From the NCBI RefSeq assembly GCF_001522545.3, contig NC_031770.1, forward strand, positions 25,635,880 to 25,699,879: a stretch of DNA of 64,000 bases, read 5' to 3'. Numbering within the stretch: position 1 is the stretch's first letter; each line of letters starts with the position of its first letter. The notes below the pieces were generated by a model, which worked only from the letters and a program-made list of their open reading frames with translations, was not told the origin of the DNA and made no database searches. The DNA is from Parus major. Lineage: Eukaryota > Chordata > Aves > Passeriformes > Paridae. A program made the position numbers and the translations under genes. Below are positions 26,231 through 40,640 of the stretch, piece after piece.

Positions 26231-29200
26231 ACCAAATTCTTGCCCAGATACCAATGGCAGAGACCTAGACTTGACAGAAATTACTTTCAGAGGAGTGTAA
26301 TTGCAACACTGAAATTCAGGACATTTGCTTATGGATGACAGTATGAAAGAGGGCCCCTAAAACTCTGGAAATCTGGAAGAGAGAGTAGTCCACTCTGCCT
26401 GGTCCCCCAAAAGAAACTGTGATTATGCCAAATCATACTAAAGCATGTGAGAAATTTTGGGCATATTCTCTGTATTCTTCTATTAACAAAAAACTCCTGC
26501 TTCTTCCTATGGTAAGTAGGCTGTAGCTGGACTATTGCCCAGCCAGGGTGAAAGAATAGTCATTTGGGAATGTGCAGGGTTCTTAAGGAAGAGGAGTTTA
26601 ACAGGCAATTTCTGAGATATCCAATAGGGGTCATATCCAGCTCCCATTATTTTTTAAAGGTTAATGTGTACTAAATCCTTTCAGCCTCCTTTAATGACCC
26701 TGCCAAATGCAGTGGGGTCTCAGTATATCTCACCACAAATAATTTCTATCCTTGCTCCTTATAAGGACAGATGATGTATAGGAAGGAGGAGGGATTGAGT
26801 TCCTTTGGTTTTCTGGAACTTAGAGATGCAGATGCAATTTCTCATGTGACATTAAAGGCAACTAGGTGCATCAGCATTTTTTCAAATCTTTCTATGGCCC
26901 CTAATCTCAAGATCACAGAGGTTTCTAATTCCATCTAAAGTCAATGGGAGTTGAGCATCAGACTGAAGACCTAAATCTTAGGAAGAATTTTCAAAAACAC
27001 CCAAGGTACCAACTTCCTTTCAACACTGCATATAACCTGGCTTGTTTCCAAAGAAGAGAACACAGGGTTTGTCGTTTACTACAGTGAAACATGGGGGTTG
27101 ATCTTTTGTTACAGGCTGAACAGTTCTGTTAAACCTCCATTCCCAATCTGTTTCCTCACCTGGTTGTCACTGTGCCTGATTTAGTGCTCACAAGTTTCTA
27201 AACGTGTTTGTATCTGTGCATGAAAGAACTCACAGAAATGGGAAAGACTTATCCCAAGTTTTTCCAGGCATTACCATTCCAACTTCAAAAAGCTGGTAGC
27301 AGTGATAGTAGTCATGAGGTTATCCAGCATATTGATTGTTTTTAAAGTATCAGTACCCTAAAGGTCTTTAGTCAAGAAGAATTCAGAAAATCCATTTCTG
27401 ACATGAATTCTAGCACAGAGAGATAAAGACTGGTTCAACAGCAGCCTTAAATAAAGAAACATGACTAAACAGGAGTACATTCTTATTAGCAAGCAGTTGT
27501 CTGTCCTACAGAAAGCAGAACATGCTAATATATGTAACCATAAAGACAGACTCCAAAATATTTAAGTTCATGAGCAGAGGTGTTGACAGTTAAATTGAAC
27601 TTCTGGCAGGCATTTGCAGCTTGTGAGGGAGCAAACAGCAACTCTTCAGCTTTCAAAACATTTACCAAAGATAATAATTACAAAGCCACATAGTTTCAGA
27701 ATGACATTCATTTGTCAGGACAGTTAACAGCAGTGGGAAGCAAAGCCAAGAGAAAAGCCAAATGCTAGCGGGAAAACACTGACAAATCACTAGATGTAAA
27801 GTTGAGCCTTGTAGTAAGACTGGAGAGCACAGGACCTGCCATCTAGAGCCAGCAGGCCCACACTGAAACTGTTATGGTTTTCTGACATGGGGAGGAACCG
27901 AACTGTACTGGGATTGCACCCAAGAGTCTGGTGCAGCCCTGGGGCAGGATGTCCAGTCCAAGAGTGTCTCTTTTCCCCTTCACCCCTTTCCAAGTGGGTA
28001 TGGGTGGGGCTGCATCATGTCTTAGCCAACAGACCGAGAACTTGTGCTTCTTGATGACAGGGAAAGGGGGAGAGAGGAAGGAGGTTTCTAGGAGTAGACA
28101 ACAGGTATAACCACCCCTGTGAGAAGGAAAGCATCTGGGATATTATCCTTTTCTGCTTGACAGGAGCAGGAAGTGTATCACTCAGTGGATTTGTCCCACC
28201 TTGTACCTTGACATCCACCTCCAACTTTCTTCTCCTGTTGCCTTCCCTCTGTGCCCTCTGACCATCCCTCTAGCCTTATTTCTTCTATTCTGTGTCAAAA
28301 GTGGCTGCCAGCTATCCAGAGTCAGGACACCTCTTTACTGGCCTTTTATCGGATTCTCTTTAGAGTCACTTCAGCCTGATGAATTTCATGGGGCTCCACA
28401 AGCCACCCTGCTCTACAGGCATTTTTGTGGAAGCTGAACTTGCAATGCCAGCTCTGGGCAGTGCAAATTTAGGATATTAGTTCATTTGTAAAGGTCTTGC
28501 AAAAAGTAATCACTTACTATCTCTATTAATTTCTGTGCAAAATAAACATTGGAACTAAAAGATGGAGAAGACGAGTGAACAGAGTTAGGTTAAATAACCT
28601 CTAGCAAACTAAACTGCTTTCAGATATAATATAGGTCACCTGAGTTTTGTTTTTCAGGTTTTTGCTTTAAACTCAGCTAACCCTGAGTAGTGTTGGAGCT
28701 TTCTGTCTTGGAACAGATCCAGAAATAGCAAAATACATTGCAGAAGAGGCTATTCACAGAGGAGGTCTGGGAGTACAGAAGTAGGAGAGAAAGAGATTTT
28801 TTAAGTCTATTAATAGTCATCTTCTGTCCTGATTACACGCATTAAGAATGTTTCAATAAGCCTGTGTTATTTGCAGTATAGAAAGAACTCAGCCAGGATG
28901 CAGACCCTCCTGAGCTCTGTCTATCCACAAAGGCTAGAGCAAATAAAAGCAGTAAAGGCTACCCATAAGATGAGTCTCTTGGGAGCAACTCACAGCTATA
29001 GCAGCTGACACCAACTGCAGTAGCTGGGGAGACTAACACCAACCACTCTAAAACTAAAGGATACCATATATTTGTTGCCTCATACACGGCTCAGAAAAGA
29101 GAATGTAAAAATCTAATCTCACTGTCAAATCACTAGCTATCTTCAGTGTATTTTAGCAGTGTGAGGACAAAACTCCCAACAGGTACTCTAGTCCAGTGAT

Positions 29201-32200
29201 ACCCACATGGATGAGCTGCAAATAAAGATTTCTGAGCATTGATGAACTGTAGCAGACTGCATAATGTACCACAGCCTTGCCATGATTTGGCAATATCAGC
29301 AGAAAGATGATGAGGTGTTATCATAATACTTTCCTAATCACACTTCAGTAAGTAGTTAAAAGGAGTATTTAACCACACAGTCTCCATACTGTCATTCCTT
29401 TCTAAGACTTCTGGCAGTGATTTTGCAGATAGATGATACCAGTGTCATGCTCAGGTGAGGTAGAAACACTTCTGGTAACTGTGTGTCCCTACAAAAAGAA
29501 GTTCTGCTTGTAGAGAATACCTGGCTTCAGAGCAAGAATAAATGAAGTTGGAGGCTTGGTTTATTGTACAGATAATAAGAAACATAAGGCAATTACAACT
29601 CCTTTCACTCAGCCTTTTTGTGTTGAAACCACTGGAGATCTACAGAATTATTTATTATGGACTTCTGCAGGTGCAATGCCATACGTGGCGCGCTGCCGTG
29701 TCTCCTGGGAAATGCCATCTTGAGTACATGGAGTCACACAGAACAGCACATTGGATATGGTCAGATCAACTCTCCTCAGGTAATTATCAGTTATTTTCTA
29801 AAATAGCACTTTGCCATTCAGGAGTTCTGTGTTCCAGAAGGGCTTAGTAGAGCTCATTTAATCCACAGATGTGAACAGTCAAATCTGTCTTTAGGAAAGA
29901 AGAAGAAGAAGACGAAGAAGGAAAAAAGAAAATACCATTTCTCCCTCAGTTCTGAATTCCTGGGTGTGTACAGAAGCCCTTGATGGTTCTGGACCTTGTC
30001 AGGGGTGATGATGACAATGATGTCAATTTTCTGGAAAAGCAATCATTAATTTAAAATGGGAGATATCCTTTCAGACTCATATTTTTTTGTGGCAGACAAG
30101 TAGGTTGCAGTCATCAACATCCTTAGCCCATATCAACAAAATAAGTTTTTTGTAGCCTATCATTGACCAGATGAGTTTGAACCAAAGTCCAAAGAGCTTG
30201 ACTGAAAACCTGGATCACTTTTTCAGAGTTTTCTACAGGAACTTTTCTTTAGTTTTACTTTGTGTAGACCTTTGGCAAACGGAGGGGAGTACATCTGCAC
30301 AAAAATTTGGGGATGCAGGCCCCACAAATCAAAAAATCTATGTTTGGCACAGCATGGAAAGATGCATTTTAAATATTGTAGTCAGTCACATCTCACACAT
30401 ATTCATATAATTTTCTGTGCCATTCTATCTGTTCCCACAGTGACCACACCCCCTCCTTAAACAACCACACCAAACTCTTGTCTTTGGGGCTAATCCTGCT
30501 GTCTCCACTCACCCAGACTGTATGCTCAGCCATCTCCCAGCTTTGCTCAGTGGCTTTCTCTGACACATTAGGACACTGCAAGGTTTAGGGCAGCCAAGTG
30601 ACCATCCAGGCAGCTTCCACGCAGGCAGTGTCCAGGGAGTAAAGCCCCTCTGTGTACATGTGCTGGGAGGACCAATGTCAGATGAGCTCCACAGGGCACA
30701 TTTGAGCTACATCTGAGCTTCCTTTCACGGGTTGCTGTCTGCGTGACTGATGTGCCTGCTATCAAGGCAGCTTTGGAGCTGCCTGTAGCACACAGTGGGG
30801 GTCCACCCTCAGGGCTTGGTGATCCTTCTCTTCTAATTATTTCTAGAGAATTACACAGATGAAGTGTACAGGCGTGATAATACTTACCATGGATTTAAGG
30901 AATACTTACGTGTGTCATGGGGAAGTTGTGGGAAACTATGTTCTGCTCAAAATACTTGCAGCAGGAATGGATCCTTTCCTTGAAGGGATCTAAAAATACT
31001 CCTTGTCTCTATACTGTAATTGTGTAAACCCTGTGCATATAGAATTAGAGGACTGTATGTATTGAAAGCTGAGGGCTAGGGTTGCCGCAGTCACACAGTA
31101 ATTATAATATGTGACCTATGAATTCTCTTTTTGTCTCACATCACTGTAGCAATGCATTAAAAGCATTTTGTCCCTTTCTGTCTTTCTTTTTCTCCCTTAA
31201 TTCTCACATCATTCTGGTGTCTTCATACATGAAGATTAGAAGAGTTTTTCTTTTCAACTTCATGTCATGATGACATCAGGATTGGGACTCCACAGGCTCA
31301 CACTGAAATAATTGATGCTATTTGCATTTCACATTCTAACAGCTTCATAACAAGATCTCTGTAGACTTGCACTGAAATTGTTTTCCCACTGAAGTCTTAC
31401 AACACAGCGGCAATATAATGACATTTTAATGGGATCCCCATGGGCGTGCCATGAAATTGTCAAGAGAAAATAGTGGCAATGTTAATTGAATTGGGAACTA
31501 ACATTGTTGAAATCAAATGTGAAAAGTAATTGCTCTGTTGGAAGAATAGCAGGAATTTAGGTGCTGATCCTGTGAAAGATGTATGCATTTGCTCTTCAAA
31601 CCAATCCTGCTGAAATCTACTTCTCTGGGGAATAACGTCAGGAACTAGAAGAACCCTATTTATCATACCTTCTGTCTTCATAAACAAAATAGCTAACCTG
31701 AAGGCAACAATCAAAGGCTGTTCCATAACTGTGACATTCTCTATGCATGTCTGTGCAGATGCTAAGCAGAAATTACCTGGAAAGCTTGGCACTTGACATC
31801 GTGCATCCTCTGAGTGTAGACAGAGTCACAGTTGCTTAGCTGGTAAAGCCCTTGGGTAAAACCATATTCGTAATGAAGCTACTAGGAATTGTGTCACTGA
31901 CTGCAACAGAGATAGCTTGCCATTCCCAGTATCATCTCCCTGCAGATCCCAAAATCTCAACACACACCTGCTTTGGAGGCTAAACCTACTGAGAGGAAAG
32001 CTGTTAATTTTAATCCCTTTTTCCAAGACATAAATATGTGTTTGAGTGAAGATTTTCTTTGTAATTTATAAAGTGATGAGAAAAAGAAAATTGCTTTAAA
32101 AATGAAGCCTGTGATTCTCATGGCATCATATGAGCGTCAGGCTTTGGAGCCCAGTTATTACCAATTTCAAGAGTGTTGGAGTAGGCAATGGAACCTGACT

Positions 32201-35200
32201 GTGGAAGACAGGGTGAATGTTTTGACCTTACTCCCTTGCCTATAGTATTCTCTGTAAGAATTACAGTAACATCAAATGGCTGTTTTTTAGTTGGTCATAA
32301 AATAGTCAGGGCACAGCCAAAAATAACCCCACCTGACTAGAAGGACCTAAAACTGTTATGTCTGACATATTGAGTTCTATCCAAAGTTTAAACATTTTCC
32401 AAGGGAGATATTTCTGAGTTCCTCATAAGAAGAGTTACATGTCAGGAGGAGGTAAGAAGATCTATACACAAAACAAACCACTAGCAATGACAATTTATTC
32501 CTTTTCTCTCAAGAGAAGTCTAGAATCATTGATCTGTCATGGAATCTATGCAGACCTACACCTCAGATGAACAAAAGACCAAACAACAGAGTACTGATAG
32601 GTGGCCTGAAAACTCAGGAGATTAGTGCAGGGCTGCTGGGAGACCTCTGGGCTAAAGGTCCAACCCCACCTCATGGAAATCAGAGCAGAATTTTCACTAT
32701 CAACATCAGCAAAAGCAAGAGACATTCTTACATCTGATAATACCAAAACGAGGAACTGAATTATTAGGGAAATAATACAGACAGAAGAAGACAGAAAATA
32801 TTATTACGCCTGTGTTTGAATTCACCTCAAATACCTCAGGCATTTCTGGCATTTCATACTAGGAAATCTGATGTAGTCTATGAAAAAAAGTGTAGAGAGG
32901 GTAAAAAGCTTGATGAGAAGTAGGAAATGGTTTCTGTTTAAGGAGAAATTAAAAAGACTCTTAGGTTGCACTAAGGACTCAAAAAGGATGGAGGGCATAA
33001 AGAAGGTGAAATGTGTGGATATACCCACTATTTCTTCACATCACAGAGACACAGAGACCTCCAATGAAAATGATTGTCAAATATGATGTAGTGAAGGAAG
33101 CCCTTTTCTTCAGAAAACACAAAACTAAACTGAGTAACTCACTGATGTAGAATATGATATATGGCAAAAGCAAAAAGGAAGCCTGAAAAGGATTATATGT
33201 CCTCATGGATGATAGGTCCACTGGTAGGTTTTAAAAATGTTGATCTGAAAGCAACACTGAGCTCAAAAATTCCCTCATCCAGAGCTGCATAGACAAACAA
33301 GGCAGAAGCACAATATGTATCTGCTGGAATTCCTACACTCTGACTTACTCATCTGAGTTCCTGTCATGGGATTTAACTGGGCACACTTGGCTGTGGTGGG
33401 ATTAAGTGCAGCTGAACTGCAGCATTGCAATGTTGTGTGATATAAGTCAGCAGTCTTTCGGCACTGGACAACTTGTCTTCTGGTCAAAGAGCTGCTCTGT
33501 ACAGCACCTCTGTGACCGTCAATTCTACTGAATAATGACAGCTTCAAAAAGCAGAAAGCATGACTGATGTCAGGCTCCCACCTATGTATTCTTCAAATGG
33601 TCTGGAAGTACACTGATATGGCAGAGAGATGCTTCCTCTGATGTTTGCCCTGTGTCCAAAGAGAGTTTCAAGTATAAATTTTACCAGTCACTATCTTCCT
33701 TGCAGACTAAATGCTCAAGTGCGCAGTGCCACCACTTACCTAATGGATTCTGAATTGCCGTTTTGATTTTCAGAGATCGTATAGTATTATTTAGAAGAAC
33801 TATCTGCCTCTTGGCTTTTTTTTACACTAGGAACAAAACCAGACAGTGAAGCCAACCATGGCTCCTCTCAACCATGCTCCTTCAGGCACTCCTGAAGTGC
33901 CTAAAGATGAGCATATCCAACTACCTCAGCTGTGCTGGAACTCCTAGCCAAAGAGATCTATTTATTATAGGCTGTGATTGTCAAGTTACTTATTTCAGTG
34001 GCTCCACTGCTGCAGAGCAGAAAAACTGGGTGGTCCTTGAGGCCATCATGAGTGCTCTGCACCTGGGGCTGCAGAAAGTATTAAGAAGTGAAACACACAC
34101 ATGGCTAGCTTGATGGACTGTGACCAGTTGGTACCAAAGTTGTGGGAACCACTGAATGAGCTGTAATCCTTTAGGGGCCAGAGTCCATTCTCATGTACTC
34201 ACAAAGAGACCTGTAATTATAACAGCTGAAACCAGATCAGGCACCAGAGCTGGACAGAGGACAAAACATTAAGTTGTTTCATTTCGTTCTGACCTCTTTT
34301 TACAGCAATAACTGCTAAAAAGGAAAACAAATGTTTGTAGAGATCTGCTTTGTTCTGCCATTACATGTGAAGCACACAAGGGGCCTTTTCATGCAGAAAA
34401 ATGCATAAATCACTCCCCTAGTTTTACTTACGGGAATGCAGCATTTTCACATTAGAGAAATACAGCCAGTAACAAGATGCACAGACATCCGACAAAGAAG
34501 AGTGAGGATTTCAGAAAAAATAAAGGAGGTACAATTTAGATATTAGCTGAAATGAAGCAGTAAGCTCATGAGGAAATGTGATCACAGGAAGTATGCAGGG
34601 AAAGCATTTAATATATGTATACAGGGCCAGATTCCCAGTAGCTATTGATAGATAAAGCTTATTTACTTTCAGAAAAAACTACAGTAAGTCAGTTCTGTGA
34701 TTTTCTTGGGATAATTTAATTTAAAATCATTAACATCATTAATCATTTAAAAATATTGAGGATAATATCATTGCCCTGGGCCTCTAAGAGCTCTGCATAG
34801 CTCCAGGAGCTGTGTGTGCTCTATGCATGCAGTGTGTTCTGTGCTGTGCAGTCCCACAAATGTCTCAGAGTTCATATTGTTTCCAAGACCTCACTTCCCA
34901 CCTGTATAGTTGCTCTGTGGACACAGGTGCCTTTAAATACTTTCTGCATTCTAAACAGGTACCAGAGAGATCTCTCTGGGGAACACACCAACAATCTTTG
35001 TCTAGTGTCTACCACTTAACATTTTCAAAAGGCCTTGGAGATGACCAGACCAATCCCTATTGAGTCTGCAGGACAAGCTGTGCTGCAAATTAGACCATGT
35101 TTAACTATTCCTTAGGGAAGAAGAGGCTATTACTTTCAAGAGAAAGAGGTTTAAATTTCACATGAGCTGCTCATCAACCATAGCTGCTCCTGATAATAAC

Positions 35201-35766
35201 CTGTGTAGATGGAATACTTTTCTGATTGGAAGTCCTGTCAAAATACCATTTGGACAGCTGTTGTAAAGATACTCACGGTGGCTGTTGTGTAGGACAAGGA
35301 AAGTGAGGAAGAAGACCATGGTTTGGCCTTAATTTTTTTTGGAAGACAGTCATATTTGACTGCAAAGAACTGACTAGAAAATTTTGTAGCCTGAATGGAC
35401 CCTAAAATAAAACAAACATATTTCACATGCACAGAGGAGGAGAGAAAACCATTGCTATATAAAGGATGATTTTCATTCAGATTCAATTATTATTCCAACC
35501 AGTATGCGGCATCCCACCTCATAATGGCAGTCCTGAAGATTTTAAATAAATTTACCATCAAATAATACACCAAAGCTTTCATGCAAACCTGTATTTGATT
35601 TGAATTACTCCTGCTGTGGTATTTAAACATGAATCTTTCTTTATATGGGCTTGATCAAAACTGGCAGCCAAAACACAAAGGGCAGTGTCAATTAAACTCT
35701 ATGGGTATGTATGAAAAAGAAATATATGAAACAGAAGCGAGAAGTAGCAGTATGTCAGGGACTCTT

Positions 35767-35778
35767 GCCCTCTATTGC
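35767..35778 (-). promoter_or_regulatory. Possible CTCF motif, reverse, 10 of 12
   Basis: The minus strand reads GCAATAGAGGGC then A. The informative core TAGAGGGCA is intact; two flanking positions differ. Its reverse orientation fits the border model (left-pointing sites to the left of 42.5 kb), but motif strength is only moderate. Confidence 0.3.
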
Positions 35779-35809
35779 TTAGCAGTTGTTGATGTGTAGT
35801 TCAGATGGA

Positions 35810-35827
35810 CACTTCATCCATGAAGTG
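35810..35827. repeat. Perfect 8-bp inverted repeat, 2-nt centre
   Basis: CACTTCAT, CC, ATGAAGTG. It lies 32 bp right of the moderate CTCF match at 35767..35778. Confidence 0.85.
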
Positions 35828-36447
35828 ATCCTCTAATCAGATTTGCACAGGAAATGCATCATTTTCAGGCATCATGTGTGCTCTCCCTCAGGATAAAGCA
35901 CTCTGGGAAAGCATGGTTTAAATAATTATGGATATCACTTGCTGAAGACAAACCTTGCTATTTGTAGCCTTCTTCATTCCTAGGAAAGGAAAATCACTGA
36001 AGGTGCCACAGATAGACACCTCAGTGAGGCAAATGCTGTGATTTTAATGCAATCTACAGGAAGGTTTACTAACCATGCCCTTAGCTAGTTTTGGCTAAAA
36101 GCTGTAGCTCAGGTTTTTTCTTACAGTTACCTGGTGAGATGTAAGGAAGTTTTCATCTGGACATCTGTACACATACATGTGTCTTCAAATCATCTTTGAG
36201 AGTTTAAGTAGGGAGCTATTGATCCATTGGGTTTGGAACCAAGTGCCTAGTACTTGTAGTAAAGGTGAATCACTGTTCTCCAATAGATACTGGGGGCTCT
36301 GACTCTCTAGGGACACTTACTCATGAATTTTGTGCAATAAAAGATAACAGGCATGCATTTTCCTGAATGGGGGAGTCAGTGCTGCAGACTTTTATGCAAA
36401 GAAAATGTTCATGCACAAATACACTTTTGTGAGGATATATATTTATG

Positions 36448-36591
36448 TTTGTGTTTGTGTTTGTATTTGTATTTGTATTTGTATTTGTATTTGTATTTGT
36501 ATTTATATTTATATTTATATTTATATTTATATTTATATTTATATTTATATTTATATTTATATTTATATTTATATTTATATTTATATTTATA
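36448..36591. repeat. Compound hexanucleotide microsatellite
   Basis: Two TTTGTG units (36448..36459), then seven TTTGTA units (36460..36501), then fifteen TTTATA units (36502..36591), all in register. It is followed by a GT-rich tail to about 36614. Each block differs from the next by a single G-to-A change. The Tyr/Lys-, Ile/Asn- and Phe/Val-repeat frames on both strands are artefacts of this array. Confidence 0.97.
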
Positions 36592-36614
36592 TGCGTGTGT
36601 GTGTGTCTGTGTGT

Positions 36615-39600
36615 ATGCACACATGTATGTTTTCGGTGAAAAAAACTGACTGCTTTAATAAACAGCTTTCATTCTGAGATCATAATCACTCTTGCATGCA
36701 TATGTGCACACACACAAAGAGATGGAGACAACTAGATCTGTAAATAGAAATGTACACGTTCTGGCTGTTTTTGGCTTTGCTTTCCTCTCCAAGCCTTCCA
36801 GGCAAATGGCAGTAAGTCTCTAACTCTTTCCAAGTGATCCTCCTGAGGCTTGTTTGCCTGAGTTCAGGCCTCTCACTGGGAGCACACTGAGCTGAGCTAC
36901 CTAAAAATCTGCCCTGCATCCTTTCTGGCATCTGTGCTGGGTCTGTGAACAAGATTATGTTCCCTTCTTGAGGTAGGCCTAAGAGTTCTGTCATGTGTTT
37001 AAGAGATATCAATTGTGCATGTGAGGTGTGCACACTCCTGCAAACAAAAGGATTGCATTGTGACATGAAAAGTGATAGGAGACACCAGCCTTAGGTTTCC
37101 TCAGCCCCAGTGAGCAGTTTAACAAGGCTTCATGATGCATGTCACCTCTCCTGCCATGCCCCTAGGACACGCTGCATGTCTTTATTCCTTGTGCATACTA
37201 TATCACCTCATCTGTAATTATAAATATATGTTTAGTGTCACTTCAAAGTCTTCCCTTGACAGGGGTGTTCCCTTTTCAGGGATTTTGAATCTCTGAAATT
37301 CTTTCTTCAGAAACTCTGGAGCTGGGTGTGATAGCCTCCTGCTGACAGTTACCTGTGTTCAAAGGGACTGCCAGAGAAAGCCCATTGCAAAGCAGAGAAA
37401 ACCGACTTTTGTGTCACCCACTGAAGATGCATTGACTTCTTTAACAAGAGGTCATTTTCTATGCTTGGCTTTTTTTAATCTGGAAGGTATTTAAGAATGG
37501 GTACAGAAAGTGGATTTGTAAAACATGAAAGGGTTGGCAATTTAGACTTTCTATCAGGTATGTCTGATGAATAAAATCCTCCTCTTGGCTATGCTTGTTC
37601 ATTACGTATCTTTTATATAGTCCAGCTATGGAAACTGGAACTTGGCTAACCCATGTATTCCTTTTGTGGCATTTTCCTGCAAAATGGCCATTTTTTTAGA
37701 ATTACCCATCTGTCAGTGTACTATATTATTATATTACAGTACCATCTAGAGGTCCCAAATGGGATCAGGGCTGTGCATAGTCAGTGTAGCATGCAGTTGT
37801 CTTCTGGGAGAAAAAGTATACAACCTAAGGGGATCAGAAAAATAAGTAACTACTGTCCCTACCTCACAAATTACATATCTGATCCTATTGCATGAATTAT
37901 GTATGCAGTAAGATGCACACAGTCAGCCAAGGAATACAGACCTGCCAGGTCTGTCATTTTGGTTAGGATGATATTGTTTTTAGAGACAACTCACTGCCCT
38001 ATCTAGAGTCCACCAGGAATCTACCGGATTTCTGTCTGTCTGGCAGCCGTCATGAACTCCCAGACAAAAAGGCTGTTGTGCAGATCAGCACCTCTCAGAC
38101 ACATCCAGTTACTTCCTTTGGACTGGCCAAGAGGTATGGAAGTAAGAGAGAGAGCTGGGATGTGAACTCTGTCTGCTGAGTGTTAATCACAAGGTTCTCC
38201 TGCCACCTTACAGTTTGTTGGTCATAGCCACCCGAAAATGAGAAAAACATTGGCTGGCAAACTTTCACCTTCTTTGTATAGGGTTCATATTTCTGAAATA
38301 CTTTTCATCACATAGGATTTATGAACATATTTATGAGAGGTGAGTTTTCAGGCCTTTAGCCCTTTGCCTAAAGTAAGTTTTCATTGACTTCCTATGAAAA
38401 TTCCACCTTGCAATGTCATTGAAGAAAGCAGTACTACAAACCTGAAATCCAGGAAAATCTGGGCCGTGATTTAGAATTTCATGGAGCTAGAAACCATAAG
38501 CAATTTGAAACATCTTTGCTCAGACAGGTTGAGCATTATCCTCCCAGAAGGCAGCAAGGCAGTAGTTGATCCTAATGAAGGTAATTATTACAGTAATTTT
38601 TTACATATGAACAGATCCAAATCACCTAATTTAGGTACAGCAACACTTAACTACAAGCCCCTTTATCTCCAGGAAGAAGACCCAGTGCATTTAAATGAGT
38701 CAGGCTGACCAAATGCACAGTTAATAGATAGAGTCTTTAGAAGGCAATCCAAAAGGCTGGTGTGTTTTGTGGGAAAATGTGAAGAGACAAAACATGCTAG
38801 ATGCATGGCAGCAGAATATCTGAAAACTCTTTCTGCTTAACAACATCAGATGCTTTCAGTCTCCTGAGAATTAGAATATTAGAGTATTAAAATATTAGAA
38901 TATAGGATATTACTGCATTGGAAAGTTGTGACTCCACACCCCAGAAACTTCCTCCAGTCCATCTAGCACTAGTGTCAGTGCCCCATTCCTCCCTTTTGCT
39001 GAGGTTGGCTTGTTGCATAGCTGGGAATGCAAAGTCACAAGGCCAGGAAGGAGGGCAATAGCAAGGACAGTCCTGCCCTAAGGGCAGAATGGTCAGCTGG
39101 GAGGGCAGAGCCCCAGCCTGCCCTTAGCTGCTGCCTGCCCCTTTGTTTCTTGCCCTTTTTCTGCTCTGCTAGCATAGACAGAGCCTGACAGAGTGCTTTG
39201 TGCACAGCATGGAGGTGCCACAAGGGTCTGGTGGTGCTAAAAGCTGGAAAACGTGGGCTTTCTTCTGGGACTTAAATGCATCCCTGAGCTAGGTTGTCAG
39301 GGTCTAGTTCAGACAATCAAGATTTATAATGTTTTCAGCAGTCAAAGTAACAGATTACAGTAGGGTTTATCTGTTCTGTGCCTTGGGCTTTCTGAACTTC
39401 CTCTCTGTGGTGTGTGACTACCCACAGTGTTGTCATCAGGTTCCTTCTTCTTGGCTTTAGTTGCCATTGAGTTACAAAGCTCTACCTATTTCCTAGTCAA
39501 ACACTTCACTAATCAATGCCTGATGCAATACAGGTATCAGCTCTGAAGAGACATCTTTACAGCTATAATGAAGATACAAAATTAGAGGCTGCATGATAGA

Positions 39601-40640
39601 AGAAAAAGTTTGGGTACTGAAAGAGAGATAGAAAATATTTATTTCAGTCTGTATCCCTTTTGAGGCTTTGACAGTATGCAGGACAAAACATGTCTTGGAG
39701 ATATTAATTCCACATCAAAGTATTGTCTGTCTTTTCCTTTTGTGTCAATGGAAGTTCAAGATTTTGCAGTCTAGCATCATGCCTCAACATCAGTTGAGAC
39801 TGCAACAGTTTTGAATTTTCACATTGTGACACTTTGTCTTACATGGTCTTATCTGAATCTAGCAAGAACTGTGAATGTTCAGCTCTTCTGCTACCAGATG
39901 CTCAAGTTCTCAACCCTCCTGGACCAAGTCTTGACCAATGGACTTAATCTGGGGTTTTTGTAAATGTGGAGGTGACCTGAGAGCTGCTAAATTGGTTGCA
40001 TGCAATCTCATTTCTGTGTATCTATTAAGAATGTGTCCAAGATTACTTAAATATTTTTTAGCTAGCTATTATTTTTCTGTTAAGGATGCTAAGTCAAACT
40101 TTGAGCACGAAAAGGAAATCTGTTACTTCTGTCAATGGACATGAGTGTGTTAGGGGCCATATGCTAAGAGTGACTATATTGGCATGCATTTAAGGAATGT
40201 TGCATAGCTACATAACCACTCTTTCCTCTGGACTGGGGTGAGCTCAGAGCACAGAGTAAGGGCAGAGAATGGGAGCATGAGAGATGAGAAAGGACAATAG
40301 ATCTTCCATGCTGGACTAAACTGTAATCTCATAAGAGCTATGCAAAACTTTTGTGAGATCTCCTGTTAAAAGGCTGCTTTTTTAAAAAAGAGAAAGCCGT
40401 GCCTGAAAGTTCCTATGGCCCAATGGCAGAAATATTCTATTTTGATGTATCTATCTTTAATGAAACAAGGGTGCTGTTAGACACTCGTGACCTTTATGAC
40501 TGTGGACCTAAGGTCCTAAGACCTCTGGGTAGCTGGGCTAGAGGGGACTCAACCCTGTTTAAACTCCCTGTAAGAGCAAATTCCTGCAGCTGGCATCATG
40601 CCATTGTACCTGTCCCAGTGGAGGCTAAATGCTGTGTTGG
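36615..40640. other. AT-rich intergenic DNA, no gene
   Basis: CpG-poor, no gene or island recognised. A weak reverse CTCF-like word (10 of 12, with the GGC core altered) is at 37741..37752, and an AT-rich imperfect tandem of ATTAGAATATTAGAGTATT type is at about 38871..38915. Confidence 0.4.

Larger units (their letters stand above)
26231..36440. other. AT-rich intergenic desert, no gene
   Basis: CpG-poor DNA, no island, no gene recognised. Items noted are a short A/G-rich tract near 29893..29935, an 18-bp inverted repeat at 35810..35827 and a moderate reverse CTCF match at 35767. Homeodomain-rich AT sequence occurs near 34690..34760. Confidence 0.45.

Noticed and set aside
36321..36677. Several repetitive frames (Tyr/Lys, Asn/Ile, Val/Phe repeats) on both strands
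   Set aside because: Direct translations of the hexanucleotide microsatellite.
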